Counted from the stretch's first letter, positions 29,246 to 38,756 are shown. The stretch: 64,000 nucleotides of DNA from Vibrio mexicanus (GCF_001012815.1 NZ_JYJP01000073.1:18570-82569); one strand, 5' to 3'. Numbers and translations are program-made. The notes: generated from the sequence alone by a model not told the origin.

Positions 29246-30571
29246 TTAATACATAAACATTGAGCCAGTCGACTGCATCTGCGACATCACCTGCGCCATT
29301 GCCGTGTATTCACGCAAATAACGGTCGTAGGCTTTTTCCATTCGGTAGTCGAGGCGCTCTTTTTTGTCATCAACACGATCAATATTGCCCTGCAAAGTGT
29401 CTTGGCGAGTTTTTAGCAAATTGCTGCCACTGTTACCGCTGCCCGTATAAGGCTCAATCACTTGCTCTAGACCTGCAAGCAACCCTGAATCACCAAAGAA
29501 GATGGCATCGATTTTTTCTGGCTCTTCTGCCAGAGTTTTTTCTAATCGATCGATATCAATTTTCAATGTGCCATCGCGATTAGCTTCAATACCGATGCTG
29601 TATAATGTGCCTTCATCGAATACGCCGCGCGTAACACTATTTAGCTGGTTGCGGATGCTGCGTGCGGTGGAATCACTGGCCAGCACGCCCGCTTCAGTGA
29701 CCTTGCTAGTGCTATCGTCATCATCGTCGTCACTGTCATCATTTTCGATTTGAAATTCAGTTTGCGTATGCTTGAGAATGACCTTCATCAAATCGTTATA
29801 AGCATCAACGAACTCTTCAACTGCATCCTTCGATGCTTCTTGGTCGGTACCGACCACCATGGTCAACGGTGCTTCATTTGGCTGGTGCGCTTTTGTCACT
29901 TCAAACGACACGCCATAAATCACATCATCAAAGGTATTAGTGCTGTTGGAAATCACCAAGCCGCCCTCACCCCCCAAGTGAATCACCGCATCTTGCGCCT
30001 CATTCAGCTGGCGATGGTTGTGGTTCGCTCCTTGAACATCGACCTCAAAGCCGTTTTCCACACCGGTCTCGTCAGAGCTGAGCATTAGATGCAACTCGCC
30101 ATCGGTGCGCACTACGCTGGCATTGATGCCTTCATCGAGCTCATTGATGTGGTCTGCTAGGGCATGCATGTCTTCAAAGTCAGCAAAATTGATGTCCACA
30201 CTTTCGCCATTAGACAAAGTTAGGGTCATCGAGCCCTCAGACGGCAGCTCACCACCTTCAAAACTGATTGAATCTTGCTGCGCTTTCGCAAGCTGCTGAA
30301 CAAAAATGTCGTATGAGCCTTCGCGAGCATAACGACCTGCCGTAGCGTTGATGTAACCATCTTCACTGGTGGTGACTGAGTTTTTAACAAAACTGTTATC
30401 AGGCTTATTGAAGTCATCCAATGCAGACTTAAAACTTGAAAAAGCAGTGTCGATCTCTTTCCATGCATCTAATTGTGTTTGGTACATTGCTTGCTGATTC
30501 GCGTACTGAATATCAAACGGCTGTCGTTGAATCATTACCATCTGCATGGCCATTTGTGCTGGATCGATCAT
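29246..30571 (-). CDS. fliD: Lateral flagellar filament cap protein FliD (LafB)
   Basis: FliD (HAP2) caps the growing filament and promotes flagellin assembly. The ATG at 30571 (441 aa, MIDPAQMAMQMVMIQRQPFD) follows AGGAAGAG; the frame extends to a TTG at 30601 without support. The N-terminal FliD domain spans about residues 1-110, and the C-terminal domain has VEEFVDAYNDLMKVILKHTQ and VTRGVFDEGTLYSIGIEANRDGTL. A run of Asp residues (DDSDDDDDDS) occurs near residue 285. It is the first gene of the block to lafU and has its own sigma-54-like promoter at 30729-30744. Confidence 0.93.
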   Translation of the reverse strand: MIDPAQMAMQMVMIQRQPFDIQYANQQAMYQTQLDAWKEIDTAFSSFKSALDDFNKPDNSFVKNSVTTSEDGYINATAGRYAREGSYDIFVQQLAKAQQDSISFEGGELPSEGSMTLTLSNGESVDINFADFEDMHALADHINELDEGINASVVRTDGELHLMLSSDETGVENGFEVDVQGANHNHRQLNEAQDAVIHLGGEGGLVISNSTNTFDDVIYGVSFEVTKAHQPNEAPLTMVVGTDQEASKDAVEEFVDAYNDLMKVILKHTQTEFQIENDDSDDDDDDSTSKVTEAGVLASDSTARSIRNQLNSVTRGVFDEGTLYSIGIEANRDGTLKIDIDRLEKTLAEEPEKIDAIFFGDSGLLAGLEQVIEPYTGSGNSGSNLLKTRQDTLQGNIDRVDDKKERLDYRMEKAYDRYLREYTAMAQVMSQMQSTGSMFMY

Positions 30572-30728
30572 GTCACTCTTCCTAGTTATTGATGCTTGCA
30601 AACATCTGGCTACTTACCTTGGTAAACATGCGTGGGTAAATACCGCAGAAAGCGAGCATTGGTATGTGGTTAATCGGTCGCATCCATTGCTCAATACTTC
30701 CATTTCTCTATGAGAAACAAGCTATAGG

Positions 30729-30744
30729 AGCAAGATGTGTTCCA
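30729..30744 (-). promoter_or_regulatory. Sigma-54-like promoter of the fliD (lafB) block
   Basis: On the minus strand TGGAACACATCTTGCT matches the sigma-54 consensus: -24 TGG, 5 spacer bases and -12 TTGCT, with one mismatch in TGGCAC. It lies 158 bases upstream of fliD, with a shared candidate activator element about 100 bases further upstream. Confidence 0.7.
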
Positions 30745-30839
30745 ATCTATAAATCACTGTTAAATTTGCTTATTTCGTGCAATTTAGCAGCATAAATGTA
30801 GTAGTTTGTTGCTTTATTAGCCCTAAAAGACGCATATAC

Positions 30840-30866
30840 GGAAGTGGAATTTCCGCTTTGCGGAAG
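30840..30866. promoter_or_regulatory. Composite GGAAG/TTCCG/CGGAAG element upstream of fliD: candidate LafK binding site
   Basis: The element carries GGAAGTG, then AA, then the perfect palindrome TTCCGCTTTGCGGAA (30851-30865). Almost the same arrangement occurs before flgB at 43160-43187. It sits about 100 bases upstream of the sigma-54-like promoter, an enhancer position. The rest of the 30602-31060 interval shows no gene. Assignment to LafK is inference. Confidence 0.6.
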
Positions 30867-31061
30867 TCTTGTATAGACCTTCTATTCCGCCTGAAAAAAG
30901 CCGTTTTAAAACTGAGTTTCTATAGCTAGAAAAACGACGAGATCGGGCGCTGACTTAACCTTGCTCGAGACTATTTTCGCGATCTTGATACCATTACCAC
31001 TGAGGATGCTACTTAAGGCTAGAAGCGAATTTGAAGATAGGGTCTGTCCTTTTTAAGGCAT

Positions 31062-31088
31062 AAAAAAACCGCAGCCAAAGGCTGCGGT
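31062..31088 (-). terminator. Rho-independent terminator after lafA
   Basis: ACCGCAGCC and GGCTGCGGT form a 9-bp stem around AAA; on the minus strand it is followed by seven T residues. It lies 29 bases past the lafA stop, separating lafA from fliD. Confidence 0.9.
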
Positions 31089-31116
31089 AAGATACGAAAA
31101 GCAAGAAGGGAATGGC

Positions 31117-32012
31117 TTAGATTAGGCTCATTACCATGCCAGACATGCCGTTTGCTTGAGAAAGCATAGACATAGACATTTGCGTTAGCATTTGGTTCTT
31201 CATCATGTTTGAAGATTCAACCGCGTAATCAGTATCCATGATACGGCCTTTCGCCATTTCAGTGTTTTCACGCATGTTGCCTAGGTTAACTACAGTGTGG
31301 TCTAGACGGTTGATGGTTGCACCGAACTCAGAGCGTAGAGAACCCACATCGCCTAGTAGTGCATCTACAGCATCCATACCAGCCGCTGCATCAGCGCCTA
31401 GATCGATACCAAATAGACCTGTACCTGGTAGCTACCGTCACCAGCTGGATCCGCTTCACCGATGCCATTGCGAACATTACCAAGACCACCAGATACATCT
31501 AGAGTCAATGTTTCAGCTGTCGAAGAACCAATTTGGAAAGTGATTGCACTGTCGAAGATACCGCCGTCACCGCTTACGCCTGGATCCGTTTCTGCGCGGA
31601 ATAGGTTGTTACCTGAACCAAATTGCGTGTTTTGAATTACGCTGTCTAGCTCATCAGCTAGTTGGTCCCACTCAGCTTGCATCGCTGAGTGCTCATCTGC
31701 AGAGTTAGTACCGTTAGCTGCTTGTGTCGCTAGGTCTTTCATGCGGTGAGCAATGTTTGTCATCTCATCGAATGCACCTTCTGCTGTTTGTAGCATAGAG
31801 ATCGCATCTTGAGAGTTACGAGACGCAACAGATAGGCCGTTTACTTGAGACTGTAGACGAGTCGCGATTTGAAGACCTGCTGCATCATCTGCTGCAGAGT
31901 TAACGCGGAAGCCCGTAGAGATGCGCTGCATCGCTTGGTCCATTGCACCAGAAGTTTTGTTTAGGTTGTTTTGCGTCAGTAGAGACGTGTAGTTAGTGTG
32001 AATCGATAGCAT
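31117..32012 (-). CDS. lafA: Lateral flagellin LafA (frame break near 31430)
   Basis: LafA is the filament subunit of the lateral flagellum. The N-terminal D0/D1 region shows TNYTSLLTQNNLNKTS, RISTGFRVNSAADDAAGLQI and the D1 helix NSQDAISMLQTAEGAFDEM. The C-terminal D1/D0 part has GATINRLDHTVVNLGNMREN, MDTDYAVESSNMMKNQMLTQ and ends MSMLSQANGMSGMVMSLI. One base near 31430 restores GSLPGTGLFGIDLGADAAAG and gives about 298 aa, short for a flagellin but typical of lateral ones. The ATG follows AGAGGA. It stands alone with its own terminator. A weak sigma-28-type GCGATTAA occurs at 32072-32079. Confidence 0.95.
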
Positions 32013-32210
32013 GAGTTCATCCTCTTTGGTTATGCTGTACCGCTTACACAGTTAATAAACGTCTTGGATTTTTAATCGCTTAAACCTCTAAACAACAATT
32101 CTTTTTCCCACGACTGAAAAAAAATTATATTAAATCCAATTGGGCTAATTTTTGGGAGGTTTGGCGAATATTTACCTTGTGACTTATACCGTTTTTTCGT
32201 CGTCCTTGCC

Positions 32211-32797
32211 TTATAACAAGGCCACTAGCAGTACCAATAGCCCAAACAAGACCACTGCTAATCTCTGCAGCCAAGCCAACTGATAATCTATGGGAGACAA
32301 GCGTGGTGCTCTCTTTTGCGCGGGCAACCACAACAGTTGAAGTGGCTCTACCATATCGGAACCACTGCCCACCAACCGCCAACTGCCATTCACTGAAGGT
32401 AATAGCTTTACAACTTGATCGCTGGCTAACGTTGATGACACCAACACGGCTTCGCTTGAGAAATTTGCCAACGTAATTGATGAGGCTGACCATCCAGTTC
32501 AAATTTCGCGGCGAGAATACCTCGATCGGTTGGCATGGTAAGTTGAGCCGTCGCTCGATTGGGCGTTTGATACGCCATATCCTTGCGGGTTGGCGTTACC
32601 GAGTGGGCCGAATACAACATACGCACCACTTGCCATTGCGCTAACGGCAGCGTAAATCCTGGGAGCTGTTGCTGAGTCGGACGAGAAGGAAGGTGACTCG
32701 CTGTTTGAGCCGGTTGCGAGAGTTGCCGTTCGGACTTGAGCTGCTGTGGCTCTACCCGAACCAATTTTTCAATGCCTGGAGGAAGTTGTGATTGCAT
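32211..32797 (-). CDS. lafZ: LafZ-like tail-anchored membrane protein (frame break near 32447)
   Basis: The position between lafW and lafA matches lafZ of lateral (Flag-2 type) clusters, described there as a putative transmembrane regulator. After adding one base near 32447 (CCGTG to CCGGTG, joining AKP to VLVSSTLASDQ) the product is about 195 aa. There is no N-terminal signal; the only membrane segment is at the extreme C terminus (LQRLAVVLFGLLVLLVALL), so the bulk should be cytoplasmic. FTLPLAQWQVVRMLYSAHSV faintly resembles the start of an OmpR-type winged helix, but I cannot establish DNA binding. GAGGTTAGG precedes the ATG. Confidence 0.62.
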
Positions 32798-32925
32798 CCT
32801 AACCTCGTCTTCATACTGCTAAGAAACATGATGCCAAGAAAAACGCTACCGAGAATCAAACGGTAGCGTTGTAGAATATTAAGCGGAAAGTGTTTTGGTC
32901 GTGTCGACCACTGCTTTGTAAGTGA

Positions 32926-33978
32926 CTACTTAGACAGCAACGCAACAGCGGTATGGCGATGAACATTCGCCTGCACCCGAATGTTTTGGTACACCTGAGT
33001 AAAGCTCATCTCCTGAGGTAAAATCGATTGTAAATCGCGCTCAACAGATTCCAGTGACAACCCCGCTAATTGCGGGCTTTTTTGACTGATGCTGCTCATC
33101 TTTTCCGATATCACACGACGATATTCACGAAGCTCTTGAACGCTCGCTTTGACCTGCTGCATCAAACGTTTTGTTTCCGCTTGGCTATCGTGCAACGCGG
33201 CGCGATCAACCTTCAGTTTAGTGGGTTCGAAACGAAGTTCAGTCGCTTCTATTTTGGCTCGATTTGCTTTGCCAGCAGGAAAGCGTTCACCCTGTCCGGT
33301 CACCTTCAAACTTTGCTGCAACCGCTGCCAGTCGCCCTCTTTTGCACTAAACACCAACTGACGCTGCTTATTTAGGCCAACACCAATCCCATGCTCATTA
33401 AAGGCCTGGCGAAATTGAGACGCTTGTTTTTCAGGGGTGGCGTTAGCAGGGATTTTCACTGGAACCGCGTTCGCACCACCCTTGCCCAAATTAAACACCA
33501 ACATTTCGTCACGATTGACCACTCGCGTTGTATCAAGGCCTTTCACGGAAAAGGTGGTTTGAGCATCACCATGAAAGTTCGGCCTAAGCTGACGACTCAA
33601 AACTGGCTGTTCTTGGTATTGAGCTTGATTAAACGTTTGTTCAAGTGATGAGGTAATTTGCGAGACTTGTGACTCCACTTGATGGGATGCCTGCGCAGAA
33701 CGGGTGGCCATACCCAAACGTTTGTTCAAATCCATTAGGCCTTTACCAATATCCATCAAACTGCGCTCGGCGACCTGCGCGGAAGCAAGCTGCTGTTGCG
33801 CACGCTGCAGCAAACTTTGTTGACGGGTATGTTCCGGCGTTAGTGTGCGTGACAAACGAATAGGGTCGCGCTGCTGACTGTCGGCAACGCGAGTCGTTTG
33901 CTCGGCGCGCTTAGCAATCACCGAAGGTTGATGATTGCCCGACGTAGCGGCTCTCAGATCGCTAACTTGTGAAACCAT
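32926..33978 (-). CDS. lafW: LafW-like putative hook-associated protein
   Basis: This 350-aa protein follows flgL after 48 bases and precedes lafZ, the position of lafW in lateral clusters, where it is called a putative hook-associated protein. No signal peptide or membrane segment is visible, as for exported axial proteins. It is rich in Gln, Ser and Arg, with heptad-like helices at about residues 45-125 (QSLLQRAQQQLASAQVAERS) and 265-330 (AETKRLMQQVKASVQELREY), and a central globular part (FSVKGLDTTRVVNRDEMLVF). The paired terminal helices fit an axial protein. The function is inferred from position. Confidence 0.62.
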   Translation of the reverse strand: MVSQVSDLRAATSGNHQPSVIAKRAEQTTRVADSQQRDPIRLSRTLTPEHTRQQSLLQRAQQQLASAQVAERSLMDIGKGLMDLNKRLGMATRSAQASHQVESQVSQITSSLEQTFNQAQYQEQPVLSRQLRPNFHGDAQTTFSVKGLDTTRVVNRDEMLVFNLGKGGANAVPVKIPANATPEKQASQFRQAFNEHGIGVGLNKQRQLVFSAKEGDWQRLQQSLKVTGQGERFPAGKANRAKIEATELRFEPTKLKVDRAALHDSQAETKRLMQQVKASVQELREYRRVISEKMSSISQKSPQLAGLSLESVERDLQSILPQEMSFTQVYQNIRVQANVHRHTAVALLSK

Positions 33979-34026
33979 AGTGACTTAACTACCTATTACT
34001 TGGATTAAACAGCCTTGATTGAGCGA

Positions 34027-34932
34027 TTACATCATCGAGAAAAGAGACATATTCGATGTCTTCACATACGTAGCTTGCGTCGCCTGTAGGGCAAGCAAGT
34101 AGTTGTTAAACTCGATCATTGCATCGGCATAGTCCAAATCTTCCAGCTGACCAATCAATTGGTTGTTGAACAGCTCGACTTCACTGTGACCATCGCCCAT
34201 GGTCATTAACGTATTCTGTCTCACACCAAGGTTAGTCACTTCACTGGTCACAGTACCTAGCGCTGCATCCAGCACCGCCACGCTCTCTTCGATAATATTG
34301 CTGCCACCAGCACTGAAGTCTGGATCGCGTAGCGCGTCGACCAGATCATCAATTTGGTTGAACAGGTTAGAGTCGCCCGAGAAGAACATATCGCCAGCAT
34401 TAACGTTAATCTTCACCGTCACACCATCGCCAACCACGACTTCACGCACACCACTGTCTCCGTTGTAGATCCAGTTGCCGTCTGCATCTTTGGTCAGCGG
34501 TGCTTCATTCACTTCATTGCCCGAGAACAGGTATTTGCCATTCTCATCTTTAGCGTTAATCAGGGAAACTAAGGATTCTTGCAACTGCTCCAACTCATCA
34601 GCGATCGCCGCACGCTCGGATGGTCCGTTGGCATCGTTGCCCGCCCAAAGCATCAAATCACGCATCTGCAGCATCACGTCAACAGAGTTGCTGAGATACA
34701 CCTCTTGGTTTTTCAGCAATACATCCGCCTGTTCTATATTACTCTGGTATTGGCTAAGTGAGGCCTGCTGCCCTTGCAAGGTTTTGACACGAGTTGATGC
34801 CATTGGGTCATCAGAAGGCAGAAGGATTCGCTTACCTGTTGCCATCTGCTGCATCAGCTTATTGAGCCCTAGCGAGTTGTTATTGAGGCTAGAGGACATC
34901 ATTTGACTGTATTGATTCGTACTAACGCGCAT
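34027..34932 (-). CDS. flgL: Hook-filament junction protein FlgL (HAP3)
   Basis: FlgL joins the hook to the filament. The 301-aa protein begins MRVSTNQYSQMMSSSLNNNS and has the flagellin-like N-terminal helix GLNKLMQQMATGKRILLPSDDPMA. The C-terminal helix reads LGVRQNTLMTMGDGHSEVEL and YADAMIEFNNYLLALQATQA, as in FlgL. Length and both terminal domains fit the family. It is preceded by flgK after 36 bases and followed by lafW, so it belongs to the flgB-led operon. Confidence 0.94.
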   Translation of the reverse strand: MRVSTNQYSQMMSSSLNNNSLGLNKLMQQMATGKRILLPSDDPMASTRVKTLQGQQASLSQYQSNIEQADVLLKNQEVYLSNSVDVMLQMRDLMLWAGNDANGPSERAAIADELEQLQESLVSLINAKDENGKYLFSGNEVNEAPLTKDADGNWIYNGDSGVREVVVGDGVTVKINVNAGDMFFSGDSNLFNQIDDLVDALRDPDFSAGGSNIIEESVAVLDAALGTVTSEVTNLGVRQNTLMTMGDGHSEVELFNNQLIGQLEDLDYADAMIEFNNYLLALQATQATYVKTSNMSLFSMM

Positions 34933-34968
34933 ACTGATTCCTTAAATACTTTGACTAACAGGCTTGGA

Positions 34969-36342
34969 TTAATAGAAAAGCTGCATCACGGACGCGAACG
35001 TCTGGTTCGCTGCATTGATCACCTGCAAGTTGGCTTGATACGCCTGCTGGTATTTCATCAAGTTCACCGCTTCTTCGTCCATGTTGACGCCACTAGTGCC
35101 CGACTTCTCTACCGTTGCTTGCACATAGATGTTGCCTGCTGCCTGATAATCAGATTGAGCCTGACGCGACTTAACCGCGATATCCCCGACCAGAGAGGTG
35201 TAAGCACCACCTAACGTCTGTGAGCCAAGGTGGCCAATCTCAAACTCCTGATCTTGAATCTCAATCAGCTTGAGCAAGTTACCGTTACAACCTGCTGTGC
35301 CATCTTCCGACAGCGCGAGATCTTCAGGTTTAAAATCAGGGTCAATCGATAAGGTCGATGCAGGATTATCTGGATCAAAGATAAATAGAGGTTTACCCGG
35401 TTCACCATTTAAGTCAAAACCTTGAGAGAGCTGGTCGTTAAAGGCGGTCGCAAACTCATAAGCGATGTCATTAATGACTTCCATTGCTGGCTTAAGCACA
35501 TCATATTCGTAGTCATCCAATGCGCCTAATGCCCCTCCAATATCCCCCGTGAGCGGGAAGTCTTGACCGTTAAAGCTCAGTGTCAAAACAGTACTTTGGG
35601 GGTTATTCGGATCCGTTTCCACTCCAAACTGCGCGGTTTGATTACCACTGATCAGCGGCTGACCATTCGGTAGCGATAATTCAATAGTGCCATCACCAGC
35701 GTCAGTAGTGCGTACTTCAACGATTTCTGACAACTGTGTAATTAATACATCACGCTCATCTTGCAGAGCTGAAGTGTTAGCCCCTGTCGCTTCTCCTTTA
35801 CGAATCTCTTCGTTCAGCTGACTAATATTCGTCAGGAGGCTATTGGCTTGCGCCACTGCCGATGTACGCTGCTGGTTAAGATCGGAATATTGCCCATCAA
35901 GCGAATTACTCAACTGGTTAAAGCGATTAGCCAGGGCTTCCGCTTCACTGATAATCTGAGTACGGTTTGCCGAACTATAAGGTGTTGGACTAGAGCCGTT
36001 CAGCGCAGAGAAAAAACTGTTGAAGCCTTGATCGATGTCCATCGAATCTGCCGCAAGTAGCGTTTCAAGCCTAACAAGTTGCTGAGCCGACGTTGACGTA
36101 GAGCCTATCAAGGAGCTCGCACGAAACAGCTGATTGGTTTGGTAGTCATCGGTAATGCGGCGAATGCTGTTTACGCTCACACCATTACCCGCATCACCCA
36201 TAGACTGAGGTCCAACGGTACCAAACACTGCTTGCTGGCGGCTGTAACCTGGGGTGTTAATGTTGGCGACGTTTTGCGCCGTCACATTCATACCCACTTG
36301 GCTAGCGGTCACCCCTGATAAACCGATATTCATCAAACTCAT
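34969..36342 (-). CDS. flgK: Hook-associated protein FlgK (HAP1)
   Basis: FlgK forms the first junction zone on the hook. The 457-aa product begins MSLMNIGLSGVTASQVGMNV and contains the flagellar rod/hook signature TAQNVANINTPGYSRQQAVF. The coiled D1 region has RLETLLAADSMDIDQGFNSF. The C terminus, SGVNMDEEAVNLMKYQQAYQ then ANLQVINAANQTFASVMQLF, is the standard FlgK/FlgE-type end. It is shorter than polar FlgK proteins (about 550-625 aa), as often in lateral systems. Its start overlaps the flgJ stop by 4 bases. Confidence 0.95.
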   Translation of the reverse strand: MSLMNIGLSGVTASQVGMNVTAQNVANINTPGYSRQQAVFGTVGPQSMGDAGNGVSVNSIRRITDDYQTNQLFRASSLIGSTSTSAQQLVRLETLLAADSMDIDQGFNSFFSALNGSSPTPYSSANRTQIISEAEALANRFNQLSNSLDGQYSDLNQQRTSAVAQANSLLTNISQLNEEIRKGEATGANTSALQDERDVLITQLSEIVEVRTTDAGDGTIELSLPNGQPLISGNQTAQFGVETDPNNPQSTVLTLSFNGQDFPLTGDIGGALGALDDYEYDVLKPAMEVINDIAYEFATAFNDQLSQGFDLNGEPGKPLFIFDPDNPASTLSIDPDFKPEDLALSEDGTAGCNGNLLKLIEIQDQEFEIGHLGSQTLGGAYTSLVGDIAVKSRQAQSDYQAAGNIYVQATVEKSGTSGVNMDEEAVNLMKYQQAYQANLQVINAANQTFASVMQLFY

Positions 36343-36902
36343 ACTGCTGACTCCTTATCATTCACTAGCGACTCGTTGACTAAAAGCAGAGGCTGATGAA
36401 ATGCTCGTGTACTGTGAGCCGCGACTGTTGTCGGCTCCTGAGAATATAAAGCGACCGTGTCGTCGGTTTCCTTAAATGGATTCGATGTCATTTGCGCATT
36501 TTGCTCGCTTATACCGCGCTTTGAAAGCTGTTCGACAATGGATTCCGCCAATCCAAGACGACCTTTGGCCATTTCAATTGAAAGCTGACCATCAAAAAAC
36601 TCCTGATAGGTACTCAGCTCGCGGCTACTAAACAGTGGGTTATTCTCATCGTTGCTCAGTGCTTCACTAGCCTGACGCATCTGCTTGAGCACCATCTGTA
36701 AGAACATGGACTCAAACTGCTCGGCCACGCCCTGCAGGGCCTGTTGCTCGTCGGCTAGCTTCAGATCGTTCAAACTGCGGCTGTCGAACGTGGTGACTGT
36801 GCCTATCCCGTTCTGGCTAATATCGTTGGGCGCAATTTGGTTGGCCCGTGAGTGGATTGATTGCAGAGCCAGCGGATTCACTGGAAGTGTGGTTACTGTC
36901 AT
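36339..36902 (-). CDS. flgJ: FlgJ-type rod-assembly protein lacking the muramidase domain
   Basis: FlgJ caps the growing rod. This 187-aa protein keeps only the N-terminal rod-binding domain (about residues 30-110: LQGVAEQFESMFLQMVLKQM, TYQEFFDGQLSIEMAKGRLG, LAESIVEQLSKRG). The C-terminal peptidoglycan hydrolase domain of enteric-type FlgJ (total about 310 aa) is absent; the last 70 residues are low in conservation. The frame is intact and overlaps flgK by 4 bases, so this is a genuine short form. Cell-wall opening must come from another enzyme not visible in the window. Confidence 0.93.
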   Translation of the reverse strand: MTVTTLPVNPLALQSIHSRANQIAPNDISQNGIGTVTTFDSRSLNDLKLADEQQALQGVAEQFESMFLQMVLKQMRQASEALSNDENNPLFSSRELSTYQEFFDGQLSIEMAKGRLGLAESIVEQLSKRGISEQNAQMTSNPFKETDDTVALYSQEPTTVAAHSTRAFHQPLLLVNESLVNDKESAV

Positions 36903-36911
36903 CTTTACTTC

Positions 36912-38051
36912 CTATATCACAACCAGTTCAGCATTCAGCGCACCCGCCGTATTGAGTGCTTGCAGAATCGCCATCACATCATCGGGAGAAGCCCCTAAGC
37001 TATTGACTGCGTTAACGATCGTCTCCAACTCAACCCCTTCAGGCCAAATAAACATTGGATTGCGCTCTTGATTTATATCGATGTCCGATTCAGGAACAAT
37101 GGCGGTGTTACCACCAGCAAAGGCATTGGGCTGGCTGACGTTAAATGACTCGCCAATGGTCACGGTTAAGTTGCCATGACTCACCGCCGCACGACCAATC
37201 TGAACCCCTTGACCAACCACGACGGTGCCGGTTCGGGTGTTAAACACCACTCGCGCACGTTGTCGGCCAATATCGACCTTCATCTCTTCCAGCATCGACA
37301 TAAAAACCACACGCTGCTCAAAATCTTCCGGCGCTTGCAACTCAACTCGCGCATGACTTAGTGCCACTGCCGTGTCTGGGCCAAACATTTCATCCACAGT
37401 GCGCGAGATATTGCGCGCCGTGGTGAAGTTTGGTTGCAGTAGATTTAGAGTAATCAGTGGCTTGGTGGCAAAATCCGAGGGAATTTCACGCTCAATAATC
37501 GCCCCTGATGGAATGCGACCACTGGTTGGCACATTCACGGTAATGCTAGAACCTGTGCGACCTTCCGCTTTGATGCCGCCAACCACCAAGTTGCCTTGTG
37601 CCACCGCGTATACTTGACCATCAATGGCACGCATTGGCGTCATGAGAAGTGAACCACCGCGCAAGCTTTTGGCATCACCGATCGACGAGACCGTGATATC
37701 AATAGTTTGCCCTTTGCCTGTCAAAGGTGGGATTGATGCGTGAACACTCACCGCCGCCACGTTACGTAGTTTTGGATCGATTTTGTCATCGAGCTGCAAG
37801 CCGAACTGGCGCAACATATTGGTGACCGACTGACTGGTGAACTTCACTTGGTTACGATCGCCTGTTCCGTCGAGACCGACCACTAAGCCATAACCTATCA
37901 ATTGGTTTTCACGCAACCCCTGAATGTCAACCAAATCAATCAAGTAGCGCTCATTGGCAGATGCATTCGCCGAATCCGTCGCGTGGCTTGGCATCACCAC
38001 CAGCAAAGACGCCAGCGCCAAGAAAAGCATGGAAATGTATTTCGATTTCAT
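36912..38051 (-). CDS. flgI: Flagellar P-ring protein FlgI
   Basis: FlgI forms the periplasmic P ring around the rod. The 379-aa protein has a Sec signal peptide (residues about 1-25, [12 protein letters not shown]) and the family start [20 protein letters not shown]. Further conserved blocks are [40 protein letters not shown] and [20 protein letters not shown]; the C terminus [20 protein letters not shown] is typical. It follows flgH after 9 bases. Confidence 0.96.
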   Translation of the reverse strand: MKSKYISMLFLALASLLVVMPSHATDSANASANERYLIDLVDIQGLRENQLIGYGLVVGLDGTGDRNQVKFTSQSVTNMLRQFGLQLDDKIDPKLRNVAAVSVHASIPPLTGKGQTIDITVSSIGDAKSLRGGSLLMTPMRAIDGQVYAVAQGNLVVGGIKAEGRTGSSITVNVPTSGRIPSGAIIEREIPSDFATKPLITLNLLQPNFTTARNISRTVDEMFGPDTAVALSHARVELQAPEDFEQRVVFMSMLEEMKVDIGRQRARVVFNTRTGTVVVGQGVQIGRAAVSHGNLTVTIGESFNVSQPNAFAGGNTAIVPESDIDINQERNPMFIWPEGVELETIVNAVNSLGASPDDVMAILQALNTAGALNAELVVI

Positions 38052-38060
38052 CGCGACCTC

Positions 38061-38738
38061 TTAGAATGGGAATAACGGATTAACGAACAGCTTGGTTAGC
38101 CAACCTGCTTCGTTGGCATCAGCCAGAACTCCGCTTTGTGAGTAGGTAATTCGAGCATCACCGACGCGTTGCGAAGAAATTTCGTTGCCGTTGTTGATGT
38201 CGTCTACGCGCACCAACCCGTTAAGACGAATAAACTCATCCCCCTGATTGAGGCGAATCCATTTCTCGCCTTTGATGCGTAGCACCCCGTTTGGCAGAAC
38301 TTCGTGCACCATCACGGTGATCGAACCACGCAAAGAGTTTCGCTGAGAACTGGCCGAGCTGCCGCGAAAATCCCTATCACCAGAGAGATCACCCGATGCC
38401 GCGCCTGAGCTACTGCCCGTATCATAAGATCCACCCAAACCGACCGACGAGTTTTTACCGAAGTTGGTGTCGGCCTGTTTGCTAGAGCGTGTATCTTCAT
38501 CGAGCGATACCGTGAGAATGTCGCCCACTCGGTACGCACGGCGATCTTGGAACAACGTCCAGATATAGCCGTCTCGGTAAACAGAGCCTGAAGTCGCATC
38601 AGGTAGTGAGTAGTCTAATTGGGGCGGCGCATAAACATCGTCGTCTGGCGACGGTCTATCATCAATCAGTGAGGTGTTGTTTGCAGCACACCCCACCAGC
38701 ATCCATGCACTACACAACAGTGCCAGCCATCTCAGCAT
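38061..38738 (-). CDS. flgH: Flagellar L-ring lipoprotein FlgH
   Basis: FlgH forms the outer-membrane L ring. The 225-aa protein begins with a lipoprotein signal with lipobox LVGC (Cys near residue 17). Conserved blocks are SVYRDGYIWTLFQDRRAYRV, GDILTVSLDEDTRSSKQADT, the Gly/Ser-rich loop around residues 100-125, VLPNGVLRIKGEKWIRLNQG and VDDINNGNEISSQRVGDARI. The end, WLTKLFVNPLFPF, is family-typical. It lies between flgG and flgI. Confidence 0.96.
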   Translation of the reverse strand: MLRWLALLCSAWMLVGCAANNTSLIDDRPSPDDDVYAPPQLDYSLPDATSGSVYRDGYIWTLFQDRRAYRVGDILTVSLDEDTRSSKQADTNFGKNSSVGLGGSYDTGSSSGAASGDLSGDRDFRGSSASSQRNSLRGSITVMVHEVLPNGVLRIKGEKWIRLNQGDEFIRLNGLVRVDDINNGNEISSQRVGDARITYSQSGVLADANEAGWLTKLFVNPLFPF

Positions 38739-38756
38739 TAGTGATTACCCTATCGA

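Noticed and set aside
32072..32110. Sigma-28 promoter for lafA (GCGATTAA on the minus strand)
   Set aside because: The -10-like word is present but no convincing -35 TAAA lies at 15 bases, so it is only mentioned in the lafA entry.
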